The notes under the pieces were generated by a model. That model worked only from the letters and a program-made list of their open reading frames with translations, did no database searches and had not been told where the DNA came from. From the NCBI GenBank assembly GCA_937124525.1, contig CAKZLA010000423.1:1-11461 (forward strand): a stretch of DNA of 11,461 nucleotides. The letters run 5' to 3'. Below are positions 1 through 6,038 of the stretch, one piece after another. This DNA comes from an uncultured Desulfobacterium sp. (GTDB lineage: Bacteria > Desulfobacterota > Desulfobacteria > Desulfobacterales > Desulfobacteraceae). The translations under genes were made by a program, and so were the position numbers. Within the stretch, counting starts at the first letter, position 1; each line of letters starts with the position of its first letter.

Positions 1-681
1 CGGCGTTTGTGTATATCCTAAACCCTTCGCGTGTTCGAGCACTTTGTCAGAAATATTAACTTTTAGAATTTCGGGGTATATTGGTTGATCTGGCTCAAAC
101 GAGGATATCTCCTCGCATAAATAATAGGTGAACAGTCCTTGGCCAATTTTAACATCGCTTATTGAAACCTGATCCTCTTTACATCCGGCGAGTGTCACCC
201 AACCTGAAGCATCATGGCTTATAGACCGAATAAAAGATTCTGAATCAAGTTTTTTTTCATTATCCCTTACGTCAATACCAGAATGACATGCATCAAAAAT
301 CCTAAAACATGCCCTCTCAGGCACTCTCAATTCCTTACTTAAATCTTCAAGTGCTATAGCTGTCGTTTCATATGCGCCTGGAACAGTAGTTGGTAAAATC
401 AAGTAAGATTTGCCGTCTTGATAATGACCATGACCTGCGAAATAAAACAAAACACTATCTCCTGATGTCGAATTTCCCACTGTTTTCTTGATATCGGATA
501 ATATTTCGTTAGGCGATTTTGTGGTTTCGGGAGAAAGTTGGAAAACGATAGTGTGTTGTTCTGCGTAATCGCATTTTTCTGTTAGAGTATTAAAAATTAA
601 ATTACTATCAGCATGTGTAAATTTGGTTGGTGAAAAATGCACATAATTTTCCACACTCATAATGATTGCATAGCGAGTCAT
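1..681 (-). CDS. Caspase-like (peptidase C14/metacaspase) protein, 3' end off window
   Basis: The frame is open from an ATG at 681-679 to the window edge, giving 227 residues without a stop; the C-terminus is missing. The start has a GGAG five bases upstream. The protein shows the caspase fold markers: an N-terminal strand (RYAIIMSVENY, residues 3-13), a hydrophobic strand ending in the catalytic histidine (VLFYFAGHGH, H84), and the catalytic cysteine in RIFDACHSG (C132). The later segments GWVTLAGCKEDQ (160-171) and GQGLFTYYL (180-188) are typical of bacterial C14 proteases. Such enzymes cleave after defined residues and often act as effectors of suicide or phage-defence systems, usually with extra sensor domains downstream; any such domain would be off the edge. 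It is cassette 3 of the integron. The protease family is nearly certain; the biological role is inference. Confidence 0.9.
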   Translation of the reverse strand, partial: MTRYAIIMSVENYVHFSPTKFTHADSNLIFNTLTEKCDYAEQHTIVFQLSPETTKSPNEILSDIKKTVGNSTSGDSVLFYFAGHGHYQDGKSYLILPTTVPGAYETTAIALEDLSKELRVPERACFRIFDACHSGIDVRDNEKKLDSESFIRSISHDASGWVTLAGCKEDQVSISDVKIGQGLFTYYLCEEISSFEPDQPIYPEILKVNISDKVLEHAKGLGYTQTP

Positions 682-720
682 TTATGCTCCATATAGTTCA
701 ATTCACATTATCCCGTTCTG

Positions 721-806
721 ATCATAACGACAAGCTCACCAGCCGCGCCAGTGACTTACGGGAAAGCGCCTCCCGTTTTCGCGGTCTGGTGCAGCGCCAT
801 GTTAGC
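721..806 (-). other. attC site of the ParA-like cassette (cassette 2)
   Basis: Read on the minus strand, R'' is GCTAAC (806-801) and R' is GTTATGAT (728-721), with the cut between G728 and T727. The arms ACCAGACCGCG and CGCGGCTGGT pair except for an extrahelical A, the asymmetry that integrases use to choose the bottom strand. The loop includes a GC-rich stretch with inner pairing (CGGGAGGCG / CTTTCCCG). The site begins five bases beyond the stop codon of the ParA-like gene. Length is about 86 bp, within the usual attC range. Confidence 0.88.
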
Positions 807-811
807 AGGGA

Positions 812-1885
812 TTAGATTTTTTTTGATAATTTTGTTAGATGTTCGATAGCTTGAGAATACCTTTGTTTCGTTACTGTTACAATATCACCATTGGGCATTT
901 CATATTTTTCTTTTGCTGGAAGTCTATGTAGAGGAATACCTAAGCTTGCTGAAACTTTACCAGAAGTATGGAAGTCTTTTACCAACGAAAGATAATAATC
1001 TTCCCATTCCTCACGAGAGGACAATTCGTAATCAGGAGTCGCAAATAGCTCAGGTGACTCTTCATATTGTTTATAGCAAAAGTCTGAAAGTTCTACTTTT
1101 AGTGATTCATATGCTTTGGCTACACCTTGATTTGATGTGAAATTATTGAAGATAAATTCCCATAGTTTTGGTAATTCTAATCCAAAAGATTCAACCTGGC
1201 TAGAAAATGTCATAAACTTATCGGCATATCTTTGACTCGCAGAAGTCGGATATTTACCATAAAGCAAAGTCATAATACCTTTTAGCCCTTCTAGCGAACT
1301 ATAATCTGCCATCATTGGAATAAGAAGGTAATCGGAGGAGACAACAGCCATTTGCGTATAAATTGAAAAACTGGGGTTACAATCAATCAAAACTATCATA
1401 TCGTCATATTTTTCGTTATCAAACTCAAGTTCACAAAGTCTTCGTATAGCAGTCATGTACTCTTTCCAAGCGTAACGATTAGCCGGATTGATTACAGCAT
1501 AATTTAAAGCCAAGGATAAAGATTCTAAAAATGAATCGCCAGCAATTAGAAAAACATTGTCTGAAATGATTTCATTGTAGTCCTTAATTTTGAGTTTGAA
1601 AGAACGTTTGATGCTTTTAAAATTTGAATTACCATCCATTAACCAGTCTAGAAAACCCACAACATTTTTCCTGGTTTTTTGACTTTGTAAGGATTGGTTC
1701 ATCTTGTAACCCTTGTCGCCACCGCCTAAGAGATATTGAGAAATGTTTGCTTGAGGGCACATATCAATAACCAAAACTTGAGTTTTTGGGTTTTCATCCG
1801 CTATCTTCGCAGCAAGATTAAACGTAAGTGTTGTTTTACCAACACCTCCCTTATTATTATACATACTAAAAATTCGAATTTTCAT
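812..1885 (-). CDS. ParA/MinD-type AAA ATPase on an integron cassette
   Basis: The 357-residue protein carries a deviant Walker A box with the signature lysine (NKGGVGKTT, residues 11-19), a Walker A' segment DMCPQANIS (41-49) matching the ParA consensus DxDPQ(A/G)N, and a Walker B strand IVLIDCNPS (164-172). This places it in the SIMIBI ParA/Soj family, which dimerises on ATP binding and positions plasmids, chromosomes or protein complexes. The region from about 210 to 357 is long, charged and not recognised; typical ParA proteins are about 250-270 residues. No ParB partner or centromere-like repeat is present, and the gene is the only one on its cassette, so plasmid partition is unlikely. 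The ATG has AAAGGA about six bases upstream. Family is confident; function is unknown, with phage defence or control of another cell component as options. Confidence 0.88.
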   Translation of the reverse strand: MKIRIFSMYNNKGGVGKTTLTFNLAAKIADENPKTQVLVIDMCPQANISQYLLGGGDKGYKMNQSLQSQKTRKNVVGFLDWLMDGNSNFKSIKRSFKLKIKDYNEIISDNVFLIAGDSFLESLSLALNYAVINPANRYAWKEYMTAIRRLCELEFDNEKYDDMIVLIDCNPSFSIYTQMAVVSSDYLLIPMMADYSSLEGLKGIMTLLYGKYPTSASQRYADKFMTFSSQVESFGLELPKLWEFIFNNFTSNQGVAKAYESLKVELSDFCYKQYEESPELFATPDYELSSREEWEDYYLSLVKDFHTSGKVSASLGIPLHRLPAKEKYEMPNGDIVTVTKQRYSQAIEHLTKLSKKI

Positions 1886-1913
1886 ATATTTCCTTTTTAT
1901 ATTGAGATGCTAC

Positions 1914-1975
1914 TGCTAATGCCGAGTTGAGGAGCGACCCACATGGGTTGGCTGCTCCAACTCGTTGTTAAGTGT
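1914..1975 (-). other. attC site ending the ORF-less cassette
   Basis: On the minus strand, R'' is CTTAAC (1972-1967) and R' is ATTAGCA (1920-1914). The first base of R' is A instead of the usual G, so this core departs from GTTRRRY. The stem GAGTTGGAGC pairs with GCTCCTCAACTC with an unpaired insert, and an inner ACCCA/TGGGT helix closes the loop. The next cassette therefore starts at T1919 with TTAGCAG, which is complementary to the R'' box of that cassette's own attC at 806-801. Confidence 0.78.
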
Positions 1976-2035
1976 GCTGCGGCGTGCGTCAACTTATTCT
2001 CAACTCGGCATTAAGTGCGCCGCAGGCGCACTTAA
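1920..2035 (-). mobile_element. Integron cassette of about 116 bp without a gene
   Basis: Between attC core cuts at 2035/2036 and 1919/1920 there is a cassette-sized unit with no plausible reading frame. It consists almost entirely of attC-like sequence. Two imperfect copies of a left attC arm follow each other: CACTTAATGCCGAGTTGAG (about 2017-1999) and CACTTAACAACGAGTTGGAG (about 1974-1955). Either can fold with the single right arm CTCCTCAACTCGGCATTAG near 1938-1918. The first copy would give the better outer match. It may be an attC-only cassette, or the scar of a deletion that fused two attC sites. Confidence 0.65.
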
Positions 2036-2090
2036 CGCCGCTAATCAGCGGCGCGGCTTTTTGCGTCCGCTGAATTAGCATTGTTAGGGC
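2030..2090 (-). other. attC site of the ion channel cassette (cassette 1)
   Basis: On the minus strand, R'' is GCCCTAAC (2090-2083) and R' is GTTAAGT (2036-2030), with the cut between G2036 and T2035. The arms GCTAATTCAGCGGACGC and GCGCCGCTGATTAGC pair along their length with two extrahelical bases (T and A) in the left arm; the loop is about eight bases. R'' is the exact complement of GTTAGGGC at the attI junction (2770-2763), confirming that both ends belong to one cassette. The site lies inside the 3' end of the channel gene. Confidence 0.9.
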
Positions 2091-2748
2091 TTTTATATTC
2101 TTCAGCTGATATACTCCGAGAAACATAGACTGCGAATGATACAACAATGAGTGAAAATCCGTTAATCACCTCATAAATAGCCATTAGTTGTGTGCTAAAT
2201 GAGCTTGGGGTTATTTCACCATATCCGAGCGTTGTGACCGTTACACCGCTGTAATATATTGCTTGCCACATGCTTAGAGAGCATGAGGCAGAATCCGTTC
2301 CGCAACTCATTGCCTGAAAGAAGAAGTGAAGGCCAAACACAATAACCCCATATAAAACTATGAGTTCAATATAACTTTTCATGGCAAGCGGGATTCGCTC
2401 ATGGTATTTAAGTGATGATGAATGTTCCTCTTTACGTAAATGTGATGAGGCATCTTTTACAAAGGCAATAAATATTTCATTAACTCTCGAAAAGGCATAC
2501 ATTCCTCCAATTGCCACTAACCATTTGGAAATATCAAAAATAGCGCTCACACTTACAGCAAATGCAAGAAGTGATGCTACGATGAAATATTGCCAATTCC
2601 TCGCAATTATGAAGTCTCGAACTTCGTCCTTTGTATCTTTCTTGGCTTTTAAATATGACGCAGCTAAATAGGATGGAGAGACCGTAAAGAACAGAGCAGA
2701 TAGCTTGTCCTTTCTGCATTCTGCCTTGATATGATTAATAAGATCCAT
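2041..2748 (-). CDS. Potassium-type ion channel (Ion_trans_2 family) on an integron cassette
   Basis: The 235-residue membrane protein has a clear pore signature, GVTVTTLGYGEITP (168-181), in which TTLGYG is the selectivity filter, preceded by a pore helix (SMWQAIYYSG) and followed by a final membrane helix (about 186-208). Earlier hydrophobic helices lie at about 52-70, 74-90 and 124-144. The N-terminal ~50 residues and the loop at 98-120 are charged and cytosolic-looking. No RCK, cNMP or other known ligand-binding domain is present. The last 16 residues (S220-D235) are encoded inside attC, and the TAG stop lies in the attC stem. The start ATG is 21 bases from the cassette end, with only a weak AAGAG in front. 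Family members conduct K+; on mobile cassettes such channels could depolarise the cell as defence effectors, but this is inference. Confidence 0.87.
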   Translation of the reverse strand: MDLINHIKAECRKDKLSALFFTVSPSYLAASYLKAKKDTKDEVRDFIIARNWQYFIVASLLAFAVSVSAIFDISKWLVAIGGMYAFSRVNEIFIAFVKDASSHLRKEEHSSSLKYHERIPLAMKSYIELIVLYGVIVFGLHFFFQAMSCGTDSASCSLSMWQAIYYSGVTVTTLGYGEITPSSFSTQLMAIYEVINGFSLIVVSFAVYVSRSISAEEYKSPNNANSADAKSRAAD

Positions 2749-2762
2749 TGTTTAATTCTCTT

Positions 2763-2955
2763 GCCCTAACAAGTAATTATCCAATTTTTTTCTGTATAAC
2801 TCCCAAAGTCATCAAATGAAAAGTTGAATATTGAATCATACTATTCGGGAATTGCCATCATTTGGAATTTATAAATAATTTTTCAAGAATCATAAATGAC
2901 GGGCCTATAAAGAAAAAATCACAGACGTATAAATCCATATCAATAAATATTGTTT
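2763..2955 (-). other. attI site and AT-rich integrase-cassette spacer
   Basis: The first cassette joins the integron platform at GTTAGGGC (minus strand, 2770-2763), so the attI crossover is between G2770 and T2769. The sequence from there to the integrase gene is about 270 bases, very AT-rich and without an ORF. The cassette promoter should lie here or in the integrase gene, reading leftward. The only candidate seen is a weak pair, TTGTCA-17-TATGGA, starting near 2962 on the minus strand. No LexA box of the CTGT-N8-ACAG form was found, so SOS control of the integrase is not supported. Accessory integrase-binding repeats are not obvious. Confidence 0.6.
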
Positions 2956-3002
2956 TTGACAAGTATAAATAAAATATGTATGTAACTATTTATATGTATA
3001 AT
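2956..3002 (+). promoter_or_regulatory. Probable integrase promoter
   Basis: A perfect -35 box TTGACA (2956-2961) is followed at 17 bases by a poor -10 TATGTA (2979-2984). A perfect TATAAT lies further on at 2997-3002 but lacks a good -35 at proper spacing. Downstream, AATAGGAGT occurs twice (3010-3018 and 3024-3032), giving two possible ribosome binding sites before the integrase start. Confidence 0.4.
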
Positions 3003-3041
3003 CTTCAATAATAGGAGTTAGCCAATAGGAGTCGTTTGTCG

Positions 3042-4400
3042 ATGATCCAAATTCCTCCAGACATTTTAAATAAATACAAACACACATTGTCTCAACAATC
3101 TATATCCATACAGAAACAGCCCTATTTTATTAAATGGTTTCGATATTATTGGGATTTTTGCATGAAATACAATTTCAACAAGGGTAACCCCAAAAGTTTA
3201 CCCCATTTTATTAAAAAACTTGAGTCCAAGAAACAGAGTAAATTTAAACTGATACAAGCATCAGATGCAATCCGCATCTTTTATGAAATGAACGGAGACT
3301 CTTCTCTTGCTTTTGTGGATGGGGAGAATAATGGAAGAAACAACGCGATTCCATTAAATGAAACGTTAAAAACGTATAACAATACCCCCTCTCCAAATAA
3401 ATTTGACACTCAATTATCCCAAACAGTTTCCATAAAAGAGAAATGGGAACTGGCATTGACTTCATTGAGCAATGAAATTAAAGTCCGTCACTATTCCCCA
3501 AGAACACTCAAGTCATACAGGGGCTGGACAATTAAATTCCAGAAGTATATCTTTTTTAAAAACCCTGATTTTCTTGATACTAAGGATGTAAAGCTATTTT
3601 TAACTCATCTGGCTGTGGAAAGAAAAGTGGCAGCATCTTCCCAGAATCTGGCGTTCAACTCACTACTGTTTTTCTACCGCCATGTACTTGGAAAAGAGTT
3701 TGGAAAAGTAGATGGTGTGGTTCGGGCAAAAAAACGCCCTTATATTCCAGTGGTGCTTTCCAGGGAGGAAGTGCATCGTATCCTCTTAAATTTACCTTAC
3801 CCCTATGATTTGGTGGTGGGGTTATTGTATGGATGCGGGCTTCGTTTGTTTGAGTGTCTTAATCTCAGGGTTAATAATTTTAATTTCGATGCCGGTGTTC
3901 TCACTATCCATGATGGTAAAGGGAAAAAAGACCGAACGGTTCCCATTTCCGAAAAATTGGCTCCTCAGCTTAAATCTCACATGGATCGGGTTTACCATTT
4001 ACATCAAATGGATCTTGGGAGTGGTTATGACGGGGCTTTCATGTTTGACAGCATTGAAAAGAAGTATAAAAATGCTGGGAAACAATTCATTTGGCAATGG
4101 TTTTTCCCTGGAAAAAATTTAACCAGAACCAAAGACGGTCAGGAGATAAGGCGATATCATTTGCATGAAACCCATATCCAGAAAGCCATACGAGATGCTG
4201 TGACAAGGGCCAGGTTGACAAAAAGAGCCACGGCTCATACTTTTCGTCACAGCTTTGCAAGTCATTTGCTGGAATCAGGATATGATATTCGGACCATCCA
4301 GGAACTTTTGGGGCACAGTGATGTGCGCACCACCATGATCTATACCCATACGGTGAAAAAAAAGCCCCTAAAAGAGGTTAAAAGTCCTCTGGATCTATAA
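3042..4400 (+). CDS. intI: Integron integrase IntI, long form with extra N-terminal domain
   Basis: This 452-residue tyrosine recombinase recombines attC hairpins with attI. Catalytic residues are all visible: R268 in YGCGLR, the beta-hairpin lysine in GKGKKDR (about 293-298), H399 and R402 in HTFRHSFASH, H425 in LLGHSDV, and nucleophile Y434 in TTMIYTH. The IntI-specific insert is present (KYKNAGKQFIWQWFFP, about 341-356, then RRYHLHETHIQKA), which separates it from XerC/D. The C-terminus SPLDL also matches IntI proteins. Class 1 IntI is 337 residues; here about 130 extra residues precede the usual RHYSPRTLKSYRGW segment. They include YFIKWFRYYWDFC...SLPHFIKKL...Q..DAI..FYE, which looks like a second SAM-type core-binding domain. 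ATG at 3042 sits 10 bases after AGGAG; a TTG at 3036 is the alternative. The gene seems intact and active. Confidence 0.95.
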   Translation: MIQIPPDILNKYKHTLSQQSISIQKQPYFIKWFRYYWDFCMKYNFNKGNPKSLPHFIKKLESKKQSKFKLIQASDAIRIFYEMNGDSSLAFVDGENNGRNNAIPLNETLKTYNNTPSPNKFDTQLSQTVSIKEKWELALTSLSNEIKVRHYSPRTLKSYRGWTIKFQKYIFFKNPDFLDTKDVKLFLTHLAVERKVAASSQNLAFNSLLFFYRHVLGKEFGKVDGVVRAKKRPYIPVVLSREEVHRILLNLPYPYDLVVGLLYGCGLRLFECLNLRVNNFNFDAGVLTIHDGKGKKDRTVPISEKLAPQLKSHMDRVYHLHQMDLGSGYDGAFMFDSIEKKYKNAGKQFIWQWFFPGKNLTRTKDGQEIRRYHLHETHIQKAIRDAVTRARLTKRATAHTFRHSFASHLLESGYDIRTIQELLGHSDVRTTMIYTHTVKKKPLKEVKSPLDL

Positions 4401-4579
4401 CGCTTAACATTCATAACATTTCGTTAAAGGGATAAAAAAACAGAGATACTCGGCATCCTCCATATAAGCAAAAAAGTAATTTACAGTCTTTTGGAAAAAA
4501 GCCCCTGCAAATGGGGAATGCTTTAAGAAAGTGTAAAGTACCTTTGAAGGATGCCAAATACTCTTGCAATGCCAACGCC
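4401..4579. other. Spacer between convergent integrase gene and ArsA operon
   Basis: No gene is seen. The space contains a short inverted repeat TAACG/CGTTA (4398-4402 and 4422-4426) with a long loop just after the integrase stop, too weak to call a terminator, and the leftward terminator described separately. There is no direct repeat, attC or insertion sequence end that would mark the integron's right border. Confidence 0.5.
4495..4516 (-). terminator. Rho-independent terminator of the ArsA operon
   Basis: On the minus strand, CCCC (4516-4513), a seven-base loop ATTTGCA, GGGG (4505-4502), then C and six T residues (4500-4495). The stem is short but GC-only and the T-run follows at once. 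It lies about 65 bases past the stop of the 32-residue ORF, so that ORF would be within the transcript. Confidence 0.55.
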
Positions 4580-4678
4580 CTAGTCTTTGGTCAGCAGTAC
4601 CCTGGCACCGCAAGGCCTGACTTCCCGGGTAAGAATGGAGGGCTTTCCCAGGGGAGATTCATAGGTGTTCGGCTTCAT
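4580..4678 (-). CDS. Small ORF (32 aa) at the end of the ArsA operon
   Basis: The frame starts at ATG 4678-4676 with AGGAG five bases upstream (4688-4684), one of the best ribosome binding sites in the operon, and ends at TAG 4582-4580. The peptide begins MKPNTYESPLGKPSI and ends with GARVLLTKD. It is hydrophilic, has a single cysteine, and shows no membrane segment or signal peptide. I do not recognise it. It lies 44 bases after the ATPase stop codon and before the terminator, so it would be cotranscribed. It may be a true small protein or the surviving N-terminus of a longer gene cut short next to the integron. Confidence 0.5.
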   Translation of the reverse strand: MKPNTYESPLGKPSILTREVRPCGARVLLTKD

Positions 4679-4719
4679 ATCGTCTCCTGGGAGCGGCGGT
4701 TTATGGATTTAAGTTTGGA

Positions 4720-4734
4720 TTGTCAGCCTGACAA
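4720..4734. repeat. Perfect 15-base palindrome over the ATPase stop codon
   Basis: TTGTCAGCCTGACAA pairs seven bases on each side of a single central base and covers the end of the ATPase gene. No T-run follows on either strand, so it is not a standard terminator. It could protect or attenuate the transcript between the ATPase and the small ORF, or bind a protein dimer. Confidence 0.4.
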
Positions 4735-5634
4735 CCTTGCGCGGTCATTGCTGTCAAGGCTGTTCAGATAGGTTGTCAATGCCTTAACACCGGTTAGCTG
4801 GTGTGTTGTCCCGGGCAGGCACAGATGGGAAGGTGTTTTAAAGGATAGAGGCAGGGTGACGGGGACGGTGGTATCACTGGTCTGGTTCCAGATGATGCCG
4901 GAAAGGTAAATGCCCGCTGTTTCAAGATTTTTGTATATTCGTTCCGTTTCAGACAGAGCCAGGGGGTTGGGGTTGAGGACCACCTTTATGGACACCTGAT
5001 CCTGATCCTGGAATCGTTTTTCCAGGAGCTGGTAGTTTGCCTTTATCTCATTTATTTTTTTTAAAATTTTATCCCGTTCATAGGTTTTTCCCGCCAGTTT
5101 AACCCGGTTGACGATTTCTTTTTTCCGGTTGATCTCTTTCCTAAGCGCCTGGAGCTGGCTCATCCACCGATGGGAAAGGGCGGGCAGGTTGAAAAATTTC
5201 ACGGACAGGGCCGTGGGAGGCATGTCAAAGATAATCAGATCCAGATGATTCCAGGTTTCTAATAATTGTTCAAAGGCCATGATCAGGGCATGCTCTTCAA
5301 GGCCCGGTGAGAATTTTAAAATGTCAAAGTGTTTTTCCAGATTAAAGGCTGTGAGATATGAGTAGTTTTTTTTCAGGGCTCGCTGGGTCTCTTTGAGATA
5401 TATTTGAATCATGCGTTCCTGATCAACTTCCCCGGCAAACAGGTTCGGGATAATTTCTTTAGGGGTATGACCCAGCGGGGTTTCAAAAATGTCGGACAGG
5501 TTGTGGGCCGCATCCATGGATACCACCATAGTTTTTCTGCCCTTCATGGCGGCGGCAAGGCCTGCCAGTGCAGAGACCGTGGATTTTCCGGTGCCCCCTT
5601 TACCCATGTAAAAAACAATGTCTGGTTGTTTCAT
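4723..5634 (-). CDS. ArsA/GET3-family ATPase
   Basis: The 303-residue cytosolic ATPase shows the family order: deviant P-loop GKGGTGKST (11-19), switch I DAAHN (41-45) as in GET3 DPAHN, PGLEEHAL (110-117), switch II region DMPPTA (137-142), and an adenine-loop-like IWNQ (248-251). Residues 160-212 form a charged helical insert, probably a coiled coil. Only one cysteine is present (PSHLCLPG), so the arsenite-binding cysteines of ArsA are missing, and no arsB, arsR or arsD is near. This favours a role in membrane protein targeting or complex assembly over arsenite efflux. It is a single-ATPase form, about half of the duplicated E. coli ArsA. ATG is preceded by AAGGA six bases away. It lies 65 bases after the small helical protein gene in a leftward operon. 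Confidence 0.88.
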   Translation of the reverse strand: MKQPDIVFYMGKGGTGKSTVSALAGLAAAMKGRKTMVVSMDAAHNLSDIFETPLGHTPKEIIPNLFAGEVDQERMIQIYLKETQRALKKNYSYLTAFNLEKHFDILKFSPGLEEHALIMAFEQLLETWNHLDLIIFDMPPTALSVKFFNLPALSHRWMSQLQALRKEINRKKEIVNRVKLAGKTYERDKILKKINEIKANYQLLEKRFQDQDQVSIKVVLNPNPLALSETERIYKNLETAGIYLSGIIWNQTSDTTVPVTLPLSFKTPSHLCLPGTTHQLTGVKALTTYLNSLDSNDRARLSG

Positions 5635-5699
5635 GTGTGATCCTTAGATTTTCGGTGTGGCTGGTGGTAAGCGAGCATGGAGTCAATTCAGGGGAGGGG

Positions 5700-6038
5700 T
5701 TACGAAACGTCAAAAATGGAAAAAAGATGGGACAGGGGTTCGTTGGCCGTGTCGATTTTGTCCATCATTAGCATCATCTCTTGTTCCATCAGAGGCAGCA
5801 ATGCAAGGGAAATATGCATGGGAGGGGAGGGAATGCCTACAAATGCCCCCTGGACCAGCAGGGCAAACACGTGTTCCAGTTCTTCAAGCTCTGGCTCCAA
5901 TGTCTCCACGGCCTTGTGTCTTGCCACAGTGTCTGCACTTTTCCACAGGCCCACCAGCCAGTCTTTGATTTTTCCAGAGATGGATCTTATGGGCTTTTCT
6001 GCGGTTTTTTTATCTGATTCTGAAAATTCGTTTGTCAA
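5700..6038 (-). CDS. Small helical protein (112 aa), unknown, in the ArsA operon
   Basis: I chose the TTG at 6038-6036 because AAAGGAGA lies eight bases upstream; the longer ATG version (6149) would run deep inside the neighbouring gene. The protein begins TNEFSESDKK, is acidic and helical in the middle (VETLEPELEELEHVFALLVQG), then has a hydrophobic, proline-broken and methionine-rich stretch (FVGIPSPPMHISLALLPLMEQEMMLMMDKI). No known domain is recognised. The first 29 bases overlap the end of the membrane protein gene in another frame, which points to translational coupling. The hydrophobic, Met-rich helix resembles client-binding surfaces such as the GET3 groove, but that is only a loose analogy. 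Confidence 0.7.
   Translation of the reverse strand: MTNEFSESDKKTAEKPIRSISGKIKDWLVGLWKSADTVARHKAVETLEPELEELEHVFALLVQGAFVGIPSPPMHISLALLPLMEQEMMLMMDKIDTANEPLSHLFSIFDVS

Larger units (their letters stand above)
1..4400. mobile_element. Chromosomal integron: integrase, attI and start of a cassette array
   Basis: The layout is that of an integron. A tyrosine recombinase with the integron-specific insert reads rightward from 3042. attI lies just upstream of it, and at least four cassettes extend leftward with every gene on the minus strand. Cassette limits are defined by attC cores: cassette 1 spans 2036-2769 (channel), an ORF-less cassette 1920-2035, cassette 2 728-1919 (ParA-like), and cassette 3 starts at 727 and runs off the window (caspase-like). 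In each complete gene cassette the first bases (TTAGGGC, TTAGCAG) are the reverse complement of the R'' box of that cassette's own attC (GCCCTAA, CTGCTAA), as expected from excision and circularisation. The attC sites differ in length and sequence, so the cassettes probably came from different sources. The array end is outside the window. Confidence 0.9.

Noticed and set aside
2761..3041. LexA-controlled integrase promoter
   Set aside because: A CTGT is present near 2791 but no ACAG follows at the required distance.
4402..4429. attC-like cores GCTTAAC and GTTAAAG just after the integrase stop
   Set aside because: The boxes are only about 15 bases apart with no stem between them, too short for an attC; probably chance in AT-rich sequence.
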